A DNA stretch of 64,000 nt from Oleispirillum sp963668495 (lineage in GTDB: Bacteria > Pseudomonadota > Alphaproteobacteria > Rhodospirillales > Rhodospirillaceae), in contig OY764545.1 in the NCBI GenBank assembly GCA_963668495.1, positions 2,480,001-2,544,000 of the forward strand. The letters are read 5' to 3'. Below the pieces are notes generated by a model. That model was not told the DNA's origin. It saw nothing but the letters and a program-made list of their open reading frames with translations, and did no database searches. The position numbers and the translations under genes are program-made. Each line of letters opens with the position of its first letter. Position 1 is the first letter of the stretch. Below are positions 36,801 to 45,897 of the stretch, piece by piece.

Positions 36801-39800
36801 GACCGCAGTTTGCGGATCAAGGGTCGCACCATCGGTTTGCGCCGTCACCGTCACCCCAAAGGATGCAGACCCAACCTCAATTTCCGTCGATCCAGACTCA
36901 CGGCTGTAAGTCTTGACTGTCAATTGAGCATCCGTTGAATCGTCCAACGGCGGGATATACTTCACATTTTGCAGAACATAGGTGCCGGAACCCGCCGGGT
37001 CCTCGACCACATTGCCGTCCTTCACCGACCAACGACCACCGCCGTTGTTGTATGCGCCTTCGATGGTGGCTCCTGCCGGAACCCCTTCGATCACCACAGA
37101 CATGGCTTCCGAACCCCAATCCGCATCGGATACGGCAAGGTCTTCATGTTTGATCGTCACATCCAGCGGGATACCACCAATGGCGTCTTCTTGCCCCGTG
37201 ACGTTGTTGGCAGTGATCTCTGTGGTATCAACCTCTGCCGCCACGTTAAAGGTCAAACCGTTTTCGGAGGTTTTGGTTGCGGCATCGCCGTCCTTAACAT
37301 CCACGGAATACGTCAACCGGACCGAACCGGAGAAATTATCCGCCGGAGTAAACGTCAAACCATCCACAGAAACAGTGCCGGAGTTTTGATACTCCGCGAT
37401 CTGGGCTGCCGACAATTGCAGAGTATAGGAACCATCTGGGTTCTGCACGACGCCATTGCCGCTCAGCGTCCCCGGTTGCTCACCATCCACATTCGACAGG
37501 GTCAGGGTTACTTCCCCGGTTTCCAAAACTTCTGACAGGTCCGTATCCTGCGCCGTGATCGTCAGATCAATACCAACCGCCGTATCTTCCACAGCTGCGG
37601 CATCCAAAGAAGCACTGAGACGCGCTCCATCGGTGACAGCCGCAACGGAAATATCAATGGCGGTCATGTCGGCATCATCAGGATCGTACCACCCGTCATT
37701 TCGTGTCACCATCGCACGAATATTCAGGTCATAGTCTTCCCCGGCATAATCTGCGGGCGGGGTCAAACGCACCGATGACAGATTGCCATAGGGCACCGTA
37801 TAGGTATCCGCGTCCACCGCATACACCCCGCCGGAAATGGTCCAACCGGGAGGAACATCAATCACAATGCTGACGGCACCCTCTGCCGTGGAGCCATCTG
37901 CCCCAATCGGTAAGCTGGTTGTTCCATCGGAACCGGTCGCCGTGATCGTCAGACCGGACAGACCAAGGCTGTTGTCCTCCAACGTTGACAGGGAACCGGA
38001 TACATCCGCAGAAGCGAAGGACGTTGCCCCGCCACCACCGCTGGTGGAATCTCCATAAAACACCGGAATGGTCACAGACGCAGATGCAGTGTCTCGCGCA
38101 CTGGAATCCGGGTCGTTATCCACCACATGCATGGTCACAGTCAAATCAGCCTGCCCCGCAGAAGTATTGGCGGAATTCAGAACGATCTCATCAATTGACG
38201 TGCCATTTGGCAAGGTCCACGACCCATTGCCGTTGTTGATGCCTCCCTCAATAGAGACACCATTTGGCACTCCACTGATCACCAGATACGCCGTTTCCGA
38301 ACCATCCGTATCCTGCACGCCAAAATCCCCGGACAGGGTCAATGACCCGTCGGTGAAGGTATACACATCCGGGTCGGTCACATAATGGGGATTTTCGAAA
38401 TCCACATCAGCAGAGCCAAAATTGATGGTGAACATGCTGTCGTTATAGTCACGGTCGCCAAGGTTGGGCAAATCCTCAAACCCGAGGGTCAATTCGCCGT
38501 TTTCCGGTGCTTTCAGACCTTCTGTATGCACGCGATCATCATTATTCAGCGAGACTTTGTCACCAAAGCCTGCCGTGTGATAAATCCCTTCTGGCGCATT
38601 TATCGTGATTGGTGGAATGGTGTTATCATCCGGGACGAAGACCAGCTTGGGCTGATCACTACCCAAACTTGCCAACGATCCGTCCGCATTCTGGAATTCA
38701 AAATGGCCCGCAGGAAGGCTGCCGTAGCTATTGTAATCAAAGCCATCCGCAATCAGGAACACGCCAAAGGTATCCCCGTCCTGCAAATCCAGGGTTTCGG
38801 TAGTCGTTCCGGGGTCCAGATTACCGCCACTACCTTGACTGGATGCATTTTCCCAAATCAGTTTGACATCTGTAATGCGCCCCGTATCCGGGTCAATTTT
38901 GTAATAGCCAAGGGTGTTGTGAAAACCGGCACTTTCCCCTTCGAATGTAATGGTCACTTGAGAAGGACCACTTGGATTTCCTGCGCCTTCCGGCGGGTCA
39001 ATGGACAGCAACGGCGCATCAGCCACCGGCGTAATGGAAATCTCGCCGTTGACGATGGTGCTTGCCTCCGCCACATCTGAACCATCCTGTGCCGTGACCT
39101 TCATTGAGATCGGAACATCAGTGGAGCTGTGCTCCGGCACGCCGAACAGTTTAAAGCCACTCAGCGTCGTGCTCGCTGTATTATCCGGGACATCAATATC
39201 ATTGATTTCAATGACATACTTACCGTCAGCATTCTGAACCGGATTATATTGCTGACCATTGAACGTTACATAAATGCCCGCAGTCGAACCGCCATTGGCA
39301 GCAACCAGTGCATTGACATCCACGGTTACATCAATGTCGCTCAGGGTTTCCGTACCACTGTCACCTTCAAGCCCTGAGTTCCCAGTATCCGTCACCTGTG
39401 CGTTCAAACTGAACGGAATACCAACGTCATCTCCGTTCGCATCGATCCAGCTATCTTCAGAGGTTGATTTACCAATCCAACCACGCGGGGCATCCGTAAC
39501 AGGGGTAACATTTACCTGCAACGTAGTGTCAACAATGGCGGCATCCCCATCATTTTCAGTAGAAATCAGACGCACGCCTACGTTAAACGTCCCGGCATAA
39601 TCATCAGGCGCCAAGAAACGAACGTTATCCACATAATCCGGTGCGACCGACCATTCATCGTGACCGTCAGCGTTTTTGCCCAGATATTTGACGTACTGGT
39701 CAGTATTAGCACCGTCCAGAACGACCTTAACCCCATCGGGAATGTTGGACAGAACAACGCTGAGTGCTTCAGATCCATCAACATCAAGACTGTGGAATGC

Positions 39801-42800
39801 CCCCAGCCCCGGATCGATCAACTGCCCTTCGACACCGCTGGCAGATATCTTACTACCATCCGTTAGGTCTTGCCCGGTAGATGGATCATGCGGAGCATCC
39901 GCAACACCCGTCACCGTCACATTCAAAGTTGATGTGCGACTTGCCGTCGCGGACGATGCATCACCTTGCTCGGTCGAAATTGCCGTCACTTTCAATGCGG
40001 CATCATCATTAGAATTGGCAGCAGGTTTGTAATAGATCTTGTTCGCTTGGTCTGGGGTGAACGTATACACGCCATTATCTGCCGTATACGCCACACCGTT
40101 TTGATCCACCAACTGCGCTCCGGGCGGTACATCCGCAATGGTAAACGACAGAACCTCTGACCCGTCCGTATCGGTCAGGGCCGGGCGAATATCCAACTGT
40201 GTCGTGGTGTCTTCCTGCATGCGAACATCGGTCACCACCAGATTTGGCGTATCCGCAACCGCATTTAGGGTAACATCAAATGTCGTTTCGACCGTTGTGC
40301 TGGCTTTGCCGGACACAATTTGCGTATCACCGCCACTTTGCCCCGCATGTTCGGTGCTGGTCACGCTGAACTTGATGCCCGATGCATCCGCATCCGCATT
40401 GAGTGGCGGCTTCAAGGCCACATCCCCGATACGCGATGGATCAAGCACCCACGTATTGGAACCCTCTGCCTGCGTGGCATAAGTCAGGGAGCCATCCGCA
40501 TTGACATAAGCGACGCTCCAGCCATCCGGTACATTTTGCAATTCTGCATTGGTCAGGGTTTCCGAACCATCCTGATCCTGTAACTGTGCCGACAGGTTAA
40601 GCGGAATAACCGTATCTTCGTCGCCGACCACGGCGACCCCGGCATTCACCTCTATTACCGGTGCATCAACGATGGCTTTCATAACCAGATTGCCAGAGCT
40701 GGACACGGTCGTATAGCTGTCACCGTTACTGGAATCCGTAGTCGTCGTACGAATGCGGTAAGAGAAATCCTTATCCGAATGCTCATTCGGGATATACTTA
40801 ACATCATCCACTTGGAACCGACCATTTCCGCGGTCTTCAAGTGTATTCACCGGCACTTCGTATACGTCATAGGTCGTACCGTTGATCGTCACCGTTGACA
40901 TCGCGGACATCGGGTTGCCATCTAATTCCAGATGACCGTCCATAGACCCTTGCGCGATCAGAATATCCACAGTTCCGGTCAGGCTTTCCGACCCATCCGT
41001 ATCTTCAAGGCGGATCACCGGATTGAACGGCACACCGCCGACTTGATCCTCAACACCGCTTGCAACCGCGCTGACATAGGTTCTATCCGCCACGGCCTCA
41101 ACGCCAAGGGTCAGGGTTTGTGTGTCACTTTCCGCCGTGCCAGACCGTTCAACACCATTGACAGTGCTGGTACCTTGCTCCCGATCCTCGGTCGCCACAG
41201 CCGTAATATCAAATTTCAGCGTATCGGACGCATCATCACTGGCCCAGTTTTCAACACCACCAACATGCACCTGATTGTTGGCAATCTGTTCCGCCGTGAC
41301 CTCAACACTTTGGCCTGCAGTCAGGGTTTGCACCTCACCGGCATCACGCACACCATCCCCATCTGCATCAATCCAGATGCGAGAGTCCTGCTGTGCCTCA
41401 ATATTAAACGTCAGGGCTTCCGATGTATCCGGGCTTTCGCCATCCATGGCGTTGGCCCCGGCCTCAGTCAACGCTCCACTGACCGCAGATTGAACACCCG
41501 GAGTAGACGGATCAATATCGGCATTCAGGTTAAAGAATGCATCTTCACTGATAACCTGGGTTTCATCCACCACCTGCAGGGTTGGCGTATCAGCATCGGA
41601 AACGATGTTAATCCATTTCGAATGGGTTTTCACAGCCGTATCCGGCGTCGGATCGCCATCCGTCGGGGTATCCGTCGTCGTGACTTTCATTATCACTTTG
41701 ATATTGGCGTCACTGTCCTGCGGAGCCTTGGCCTGCACATCGCCCAAGCTGTCTTTCGGAATGGTATAGGTCCATGTGCCGTTGCTGTTCACATCATGGG
41801 CATACGGCGTACCATCAGCCTGTTGCAGCAGCACATCATGTGGCACGGTCAGGGTAATTTCGGTGATTTGTTCCGAACCGTCCGTATCCTGCAATGTTGC
41901 CGTCAGATTGAGATCAAACCACTGATCTTCTATTCCTTGGCCGGAAATGCTGGTTGCGGCTTTATCCGCCACTGCCGCGACCTCAACCGTTACGGATTGT
42001 GTGGTTTGGGCACTGTCCGCATAGGGCTGCCCAATGGCCGTGTTCATGTCGATGCCGCCCGCATCCAGCGAGGCATCCGCATCCACATCCTGCACCACAG
42101 TTCGAACGGTCAGATTAATATCCGCATCAGACCCATCAGCGTCATTTTTTACAAAAACGCCAGATAATTCTCCATTAGCTCCGATCAAGTCCGCCGGGAT
42201 TTTATATCCGGTATGGGTCACACCATCCGGGGTCGTGTATGTCGAAGGCGTCAGTTCCGTATAACCGCCACCATCATTTTGCTGATACAGGCTGACACCG
42301 TCGGCAATGTCCTCGATATAGACCGTCATCGTATCTGTGGCGTCAGGGGCAAAAGCCTCGACCCGTACATTACCAAGGGCAATGTGCGTGTCCTCATTTC
42401 CGGCAACTGTACCCACCGTGATCGTCGGCGTTCCAACCCCGATATCAACCCGCAAGGCGTGCGGGCCACTTAACGCTTGATCGCCGTTGCTGCTTTCCGT
42501 AGACACACCGTAAACATTTAGGGCCAAGTCTTCGGAATTGCCTTCTCCATTGATAGTCAACTTCAGACCGGACAGATCATCCGCGTTCACCAGATACACC
42601 GGGTTATCAACACTGGCAGAAATGGTCACGCCATCCACCGTAACGTCACTGGTGATAACCGTTCCCACATTCAGGCTGCCAGCCGAGGCCGGAATACCCG
42701 TAATATAAACTGCCTGACTTTCAGACCCATCCACGTCAGGATTGTTAATGCTGATATCCAAGGGGATTTCAAGCGCACCGGATGCAGTCTCCATCGCCTG

Positions 42801-45800
42801 CGCATCATCCAAACTAACAGTCGGCACATCCGCCACAGCTTCCAACGTAACGGAGGCATCGGACAGATCAACAGTCCGGGTCGCAGAGGCCTGACTATCA
42901 AATGCTTCGATGGACAAATCGTAATTGACCGTACCGGACGCGTCATCCGCAGGCATGAAAGTCACGCCTTGTAACGTCCAAACGTTATCCGAACCTTCGT
43001 TGAAATTGGCGTTGGTAAAGGTCCACGTATAATTCCCGTTTGCATCCGGGCCGCTTGGCGCAATGACAACGCCATCTTGCGTGATGGTTCCGTTGATCAT
43101 CGCCGGATCATCGGAGGTAATCGTAAAGTTCCCGGTCGGCTGTTCGGACCCGTCCGTATCGGTGAAAGTAATGGTCGGGGTCAGCGCAATCGCCGTACCG
43201 CTGTCATCTCCACCATTATCGTTTAACCCAGCCAAGCCATCTTCAAATCCGGCATTACTGGCAACGATAGAGGCACTATCCGCCACCGGATTGACAACCA
43301 ATGTCAGGGTCTGGCTTTCACTTTCTGCAACGCCGTCACGGCTGTTGCCTGCACCAAGGCCGCCTTCCAACAGATCATCGGCGGCATCATTGCTTTCCGT
43401 CGCAACGGTTTTCAGGTCGAATTTCAGCGTATCCGTTGCGCTGGAACTGGCCCAATCCGAACGCCCACCAACCAACACATTGCCATTAAAGACATCCGCA
43501 GCGGACAATTCGATACTGTCCCCTGCGCTCAATTCCGTGCGCACACCATTGACGACGATGACGGACTCATCCTGTGCTGTCAAAACAAAATGCAGCGTTT
43601 CAGAACCATCTGCCGTTTTCAGATCACCGTCGGCACTGCCCGCTTCGCTTAAGCTGCCCTGAACTGCCTCATTCCCCGCGATAGCAGTGCGAAGGTTGAA
43701 CAAGGTGTCCTCGTTGATGGTCTGCGGCGCAGAAACAACATCAATGGTCGGGGTGTCCGCATCGGACAGAACCTTCACATTGACAGTCGTGCTCGTCGTC
43801 GCAGTTTTTTGGGAAACCTGATCCCCGGTTGCGCCCTCGGTCGCCGTTGCAACAATATCAAGGTTAAAGTCCGCATCGCTATCTTGCGCACCTTTGATTT
43901 GCAAAGTTTCAAGCTGATCGGGAGTAAAGGTATAGGTTACCGTTCCGTCACCGTTATCGGTTCCGGTATACGGCGTGCCGTCTGCGTCACGCAGGCTGAA
44001 ATCCGATGCGTTGCCGGTTACGGACACACTGAGAGTCTCGGACCCGTCCGTATCAACCAAGGCACTGTCAATATCCAGCGAGAACCATTGATCCTCAACA
44101 CCAATTGCTGATGCGCTCAAGGTCGGAGCATCCGCCACTGCTGCGACCTCAACTGTCACCGGGATGACTGTATCACTGGTATCCGGGGCAATGGCCTGAA
44201 TTGCGGCTGTATCCGTGTCCGTATCGCCATCCGTGACCACAACACGCAGATTGAACGAAATATCTTCGTCAGAGTGCGCATCCGTGGTTTGGTCCCAGCC
44301 AACCTTCAATCCATTGATTTCGTTGGTTGCCGGATCGCGGTACGCCGTCACGTCATAGCGGCCTTGTGCGTCGGCAGTCAGTTGCACACCGTTGCTGTCA
44401 ACCAGAATGGCCCCGTCCGGTAAATCTTCGATATACGCAGTCAGAATCTCGGTACCGTCTGCCTGATTGATTGAGGCCGACATGGTGAGGTCCGCAAGCT
44501 GATCCTCCGTAGTCGCCCCGGATGCAGAACCCGATGGATCGACAAGGCCGACATCAACTTCGATAGTCAGTGGCCCGGTCACGGCAACGTCGCCGTTGGA
44601 CTCTTCGGTACTGGCAACCCGCACCGTCAGATTAAAGTCTTTGCTGGAATTCGGTCCGGGAAGAACGGACAAATCGTTAAGGTCAGCCGGATCGACCACC
44701 CAGCTTCCCGCGGAAATCACCGTGCCGTCTTCTAAAGTCAAATCAGAGGTCAAAACCGTACCATGATTTAACTGCGCACCGGAAGGCACATCGGAAATGT
44801 AAACCGTCTGGGTTTCAGACGTGTCCACATCAACGCCGTTTTCATACCGAACGTCTTTATCGGTGACGTCAATATCAAGGGAAATCCAGGTATTTTCCAT
44901 TCCGGCGGCATCGGTAACCTCTGCACCGGGAGCATCCGCAACGGCTTCAATATAGACTGTCATGTCACGGGCGATGTCTTTTTCGATCCCGTCTTCTTCG
45001 GTATATGCCGTAACCGTCAGGTCAAACGTACCGCTGTAATCCCCATCATCATCATATGCGATGTTACGCAAGTACAAATTGTCCAACTGAGCCGGGGACG
45101 GATTAGTCAGCACCCAAGTCCCACCGGACAATGAGCCAACCGGATTGCCATTACTGTCCACGATTTCGAAATAGTCCGGCACACCGGAAATCTCAATACG
45201 GTCCAGACTGTCACCACTGCCATCAGCAAAGGCATTGATTTCAAGCTTGGTCGGAATGCCTTCAATCCCGGATGGATCCTCAACCGTAAGCACGGCTTCA
45301 TTGACTACAGTTTCATCGTCATCGTCATCATCAGGAATTGGTGACGGATCATCATCTTCAACAACCGGATCAACCAGATACTGAGCCGGATCATCTTGCC
45401 CTTCGCCGTCGGGGAAGCGCACGTCCGAAACAACCTCTGGCAATTCATCTTCACCGCGAGGCAGGTCGGGAATATCCTGCTGCGGACCTGCCGATGCAGG
45501 CGACAGGCTGGGGATTTCCTGCTCCGGGGTGTTGTCAAAGGCAGCATCAACGCTGTTATCGGTTTCAGTCGGATCGTAAGCACCTGCAACCACATCCGCA
45601 CCCGCAGGTGCGGCAGCAGCTTCTTGCGCCCCGCCCGCATTCAGGTCATCAAACGTGGCACGGGAAGAACTTTGCACATTGGCAAGACCTTTGACATCCT
45701 CCATGTTGGAGGCTTCAGCACCATCAGCTTCATGCTCGACAGCATCATCCAGACGTTCCGTACTTTGCCCGTCCAAAAACAATGCATTTAAAGCATCAAG

Positions 45801-45845
45801 ATTGTCGTTTTCCGTGCCTGTGATTGGTCCGTTATCTTCAGCCAT
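33834..45845 (-). CDS. Giant cadherin-like repeat surface protein, type I secreted
   Basis: A 4003-residue acidic protein. An Asp/Glu- and Pro-rich head of about 200 residues (run of six Asp near 180) has no signal peptide. About twenty Ig/cadherin-like domains of 100-150 residues follow, each opening with a VADAP-like motif and carrying DTDGSE. A DUF4114-type domain lies at about residues 2300-2480 (GFEDLPNLGDRDYNDSMFTI). Four related repeats of about 135 residues fill 3254-3880. The C-terminus is an unmatched ~110-residue cap ending NLERLLGN, the likely secretion signal. No RTX nonapeptides are apparent. Repeated acidic motifs suggest Ca-dependent rigidity. The gene follows hlyD by 52 bases in the same operon. 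Role as adhesin or biofilm protein is inferred. Confidence 0.9.
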   Translation of the reverse strand: MAEDNGPITGTENDNLDALNALFLDGQSTERLDDAVEHEADGAEASNMEDVKGLANVQSSSRATFDDLNAGGAQEAAAAPAGADVVAGAYDPTETDNSVDAAFDNTPEQEIPSLSPASAGPQQDIPDLPRGEDELPEVVSDVRFPDGEGQDDPAQYLVDPVVEDDDPSPIPDDDDDDETVVNEAVLTVEDPSGIEGIPTKLEINAFADGSGDSLDRIEISGVPDYFEIVDSNGNPVGSLSGGTWVLTNPSPAQLDNLYLRNIAYDDDGDYSGTFDLTVTAYTEEDGIEKDIARDMTVYIEAVADAPGAEVTDAAGMENTWISLDIDVTDKDVRYENGVDVDTSETQTVYISDVPSGAQLNHGTVLTSDLTLEDGTVISAGSWVVDPADLNDLSVLPGPNSSKDFNLTVRVASTEESNGDVAVTGPLTIEVDVGLVDPSGSASGATTEDQLADLTMSASINQADGTEILTAYIEDLPDGAILVDSNGVQLTADAQGRYDVTAYRDPATNEINGLKVGWDQTTDAHSDEDISFNLRVVVTDGDTDTDTAAIQAIAPDTSDTVIPVTVEVAAVADAPTLSASAIGVEDQWFSLDIDSALVDTDGSETLSVSVTGNASDFSLRDADGTPYTGTDNGDGTVTYTFTPDQLETLQIKGAQDSDADFNLDIVATATEGATGDQVSQKTATTSTTVNVKVLSDADTPTIDVVSAPQTINEDTLFNLRTAIAGNEAVQGSLSEAGSADGDLKTADGSETLHFVLTAQDESVIVVNGVRTELSAGDSIELSAADVFNGNVLVGGRSDWASSSATDTLKFDLKTVATESNDAADDLLEGGLGAGNSRDGVAESESQTLTLVVNPVADSASIVASNAGFEDGLAGLNDNGGDDSGTAIALTPTITFTDTDGSEQPTGNFTITSDDPAMINGTITQDGVVIAPSGPDANGNYTWTFTNANFNEGSDNVWTLQGVTFMPADDASGTVNYDLSIEAFDSQASATRTVDLSDASVTLEAVADVPTVSLDDAQAMETASGALEIPLDISINNPDVDGSESQAVYITGIPASAGSLNVGTVITSDVTVDGVTISASVDNPVYLVNADDLSGLKLTINGEGNSEDLALNVYGVSTESSNGDQALSGPHALRVDIGVGTPTITVGTVAGNEDTHIALGNVRVEAFAPDATDTMTVYIEDIADGVSLYQQNDGGGYTELTPSTYTTPDGVTHTGYKIPADLIGANGELSGVFVKNDADGSDADINLTVRTVVQDVDADASLDAGGIDMNTAIGQPYADSAQTTQSVTVEVAAVADKAATSISGQGIEDQWFDLNLTATLQDTDGSEQITEITLTVPHDVLLQQADGTPYAHDVNSNGTWTYTIPKDSLGDVQAKAPQDSDANIKVIMKVTTTDTPTDGDPTPDTAVKTHSKWINIVSDADTPTLQVVDETQVISEDAFFNLNADIDPSTPGVQSAVSGALTEAGANAMDGESPDTSEALTFNIEAQQDSRIWIDADGDGVRDAGEVQTLTAGQSVEVTAEQIANNQVHVGGVENWASDDASDTLKFDITAVATEDREQGTSTVNGVERSGTAESDTQTLTLGVEAVADRTYVSAVASGVEDQVGGVPFNPVIRLEDTDGSESLTGTVDILIAQGSMDGHLELDGNPMSAMSTVTINGTTYDVYEVPVNTLEDRGNGRFQVDDVKYIPNEHSDKDFSYRIRTTTTDSSNGDSYTTVSSSGNLVMKAIVDAPVIEVNAGVAVVGDEDTVIPLNLSAQLQDQDGSETLTNAELQNVPDGWSVAYVNADGSLTYATQAEGSNTWVLDPSRIGDVALKPPLNADADASGIKFSVTSTEHAGQSGGDTQIVSGKASTTVETTFDVTLNAVADTPNLVVTDVRMQEDTTTQLDIRPALTDTDGSEVLSFTIADVPPGAQLVDQNGVAYTADNGVYTFTPDQANKIYYKPAANSNDDAALKVTAISTEQGDASSATASRTSTLNVTVTGVADAPHDPSTGQDLTDGSKISASGVEGQLIDPGLGAFHSLDVDGSEALSVVLSNIPDGVKVVLDGANTDQYVKYLGKNADGHDEWSVAPDYVDNVRFLAPDDYAGTFNVGVRLISTENDGDAAIVDTTLQVNVTPVTDAPRGWIGKSTSEDSWIDANGDDVGIPFSLNAQVTDTGNSGLEGDSGTETLSDIDVTVDVNALVAANGGSTAGIYVTFNGQQYNPVQNADGKYVIEINDIDVPDNTASTTLSGFKLFGVPEHSSTDVPISMKVTAQDGSDVAEASTIVNGEISITPVADAPLLSIDPPEGAGNPSGPSQVTITFEGESAGFHNTLGYYKIDPDTGRITDVKLIWENASSQGSGGNLDPGTTTETLDLQDGDTFGVFLIADGFDYNSYGSLPAGHFEFQNADGSLASLGSDQPKLVFVPDDNTIPPITINAPEGIYHTAGFGDKVSLNNDDRVHTEGLKAPENGELTLGFEDLPNLGDRDYNDSMFTINFGSADVDFENPHYVTDPDVYTFTDGSLTLSGDFGVQDTDGSETAYLVISGVPNGVSIEGGINNGNGSWTLPNGTSIDEIVLNSANTSAGQADLTVTMHVVDNDPDSSARDTASASVTIPVFYGDSTSGGGGATSFASADVSGSLSTLEDNSLGLSGLTITATGSDGTTSLPIGADGSTAEGAVSIVIDVPPGWTISGGVYAVDADTYTVPYGNLSSVRLTPPADYAGEDYDLNIRAMVTRNDGWYDPDDADMTAIDISVAAVTDGARLSASLDAAAVEDTAVGIDLTITAQDTDLSEVLETGEVTLTLSNVDGEQPGTLSGNGVVQNPDGSYTLQLSAAQIAEYQNSGTVSVDGLTFTPADNFSGSVRLTYSVDVKDGDAATKTSENGLTFNVAAEVDTTEITANNVTGQEDAIGGIPLDVTIKHEDLAVSDADWGSEAMSVVIEGVPAGATIEGAYNNGGGRWSVKDGNVVEDPAGSGTYVLQNVKYIPPLDDSTDAQLTVKTYSRESGSTEIEVGSASFGVTVTAQTDGATLDPQTAVGIEDQLVALNLNAQLLDQTETATVTVFGLPSGAQLTDVNGDTIGTVNSDGSVTLTMAEAGNVYFSGPAQVADTWELSAKITTTDLDTATDPAQNPGATVTSDAFTFTVTTTPDADAPTLSGGNTSGAEDTWISVDLTGLQTVDTDGSETLSIVISGAPEGTVFQTTDGTVVSATMVNGERVWVIPANEDNEFRVDGIQMKTPEDFNGTVDLTAKAVSTEGGSRADSAPVDVSLTVTAVNDAPDVDITSSTSLSSGTIQSPIFLLNSLSTASISDVDSSAVSQMVITIGDQQSGDSLGLDGVSPVMNADGNMVVTIDGAEFTVSYANGAMTISGSGTMDQYESVLSHVTFTSSTGTLGAGARTISVAVTDAEGATGTDSDAAAIQVDGTLTLTDAAQGDVYFSDNGTVHLADQSVGSDVSAAIPALTGVSLSGEATDMMSGMTVTLSGDLGAGDTLGLSGYDVTMNPDGTFDVVGTGLTVRYDGDTHTLTFSGDASVADYDALIDGLILTSTTDELAAGERTVSVTLTDDGNGTTGTQSVTTNITATQSLTGSEHGNIRFTADGGIALPDQTIATDMTSVITALPGVAIAGDAGAIMDGMVVELSGDLDLGDALGLNGYTVSMAADGQFMVDGTGLTVAYDAAARTLTFDGEATVSAYNALIGGVILTSQNGELGAGDRTVTVTMKDDAGADTQSQSVTTGIDVDQILDGAEAGSAVFGNDGGLILPGQEVSSPSGAIPALNGFNLSGDVDDTLSGMTVELSGELGADDSLALSGMDLTMNGSGQFTVEGTNVVVSYNAEHSALEFTGDASLADYESIANGIILSSSDGKMEPGARTVSVTTYDENGQASNPVSSTTTLTAEINLAGDDLGTVRWGADGSATVDDMIMVQYGSNINFVDGGENGTDSLYIQDADGVGNWLFTENDDGSILATSQTAGDNKSFVVNVEAGAAHIDEDGALLTFNPDTSGHVTFDDGSMMQFENLERLLGN
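34190..36085 (-). repeat. Four tandem ~135-residue repeats at the C-terminal side of the giant protein
   Basis: Within the giant gene, three clear copies follow one another and a fourth, more divergent copy precedes them. Each has the order: a LSG[DE]L-type strand, GLSGYDVTMN-like strand, VEGTNVVVSY-like strand, LxFxGDASVADYDALI helix and a GERTVSVTLTDD end strand. The order differs from the cadherin-like domains, so this is a distinct repeat family. Boundaries are approximate. Confidence 0.75.
38410..38950 (-). other. DUF4114-type domain inside the giant protein
   Basis: The encoded segment (about residues 2300-2480) contains TFEGESAGFHNTLGYYKIDP, FGVFLIADGFDYNSYG and GFEDLPNLGDRDYNDSMFTI. 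This is the pattern of the DUF4114 domain found in bacterial surface and secreted proteins. The acidic DRDYND cluster suggests Ca binding. Confidence 0.75.
40671..44941 (-). repeat. Five-domain super-repeat, two copies, in the giant gene
   Basis: Residues about 302-1003 and 1004-1724 contain the same succession of five cadherin-like domains. Matching landmarks are STESSNGD/STEESNGD, GVEDQWFSLDID / GIEDQWFDLNLT, VSDADTPT (twice) with INEDTLFNLR / ISEDAFFNLN, and NDAADDLLEGG versus EQGTSTVNG. The two blocks are roughly 2.1 kb each, consistent with one tandem duplication followed by divergence. Confidence 0.7.
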
Positions 45846-45897
45846 TGTTCAATTCCCTATGCCAACGACATAACCTTACCAAAACTCTGATACCGAC

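Noticed and set aside
34190..44941. CRISPR-like periodicity in the giant gene
   Set aside because: The periodicity is of protein domains hundreds of bases long and diverged, with no identical short repeats or spacers.
33834..45845. Many long plus-strand open frames opposite the giant gene (for example 40932-42167)
   Set aside because: They are antisense shadows caused by the repeat composition of the giant gene. They have no ribosome sites, no family motifs and low-complexity His/Arg-rich translations.
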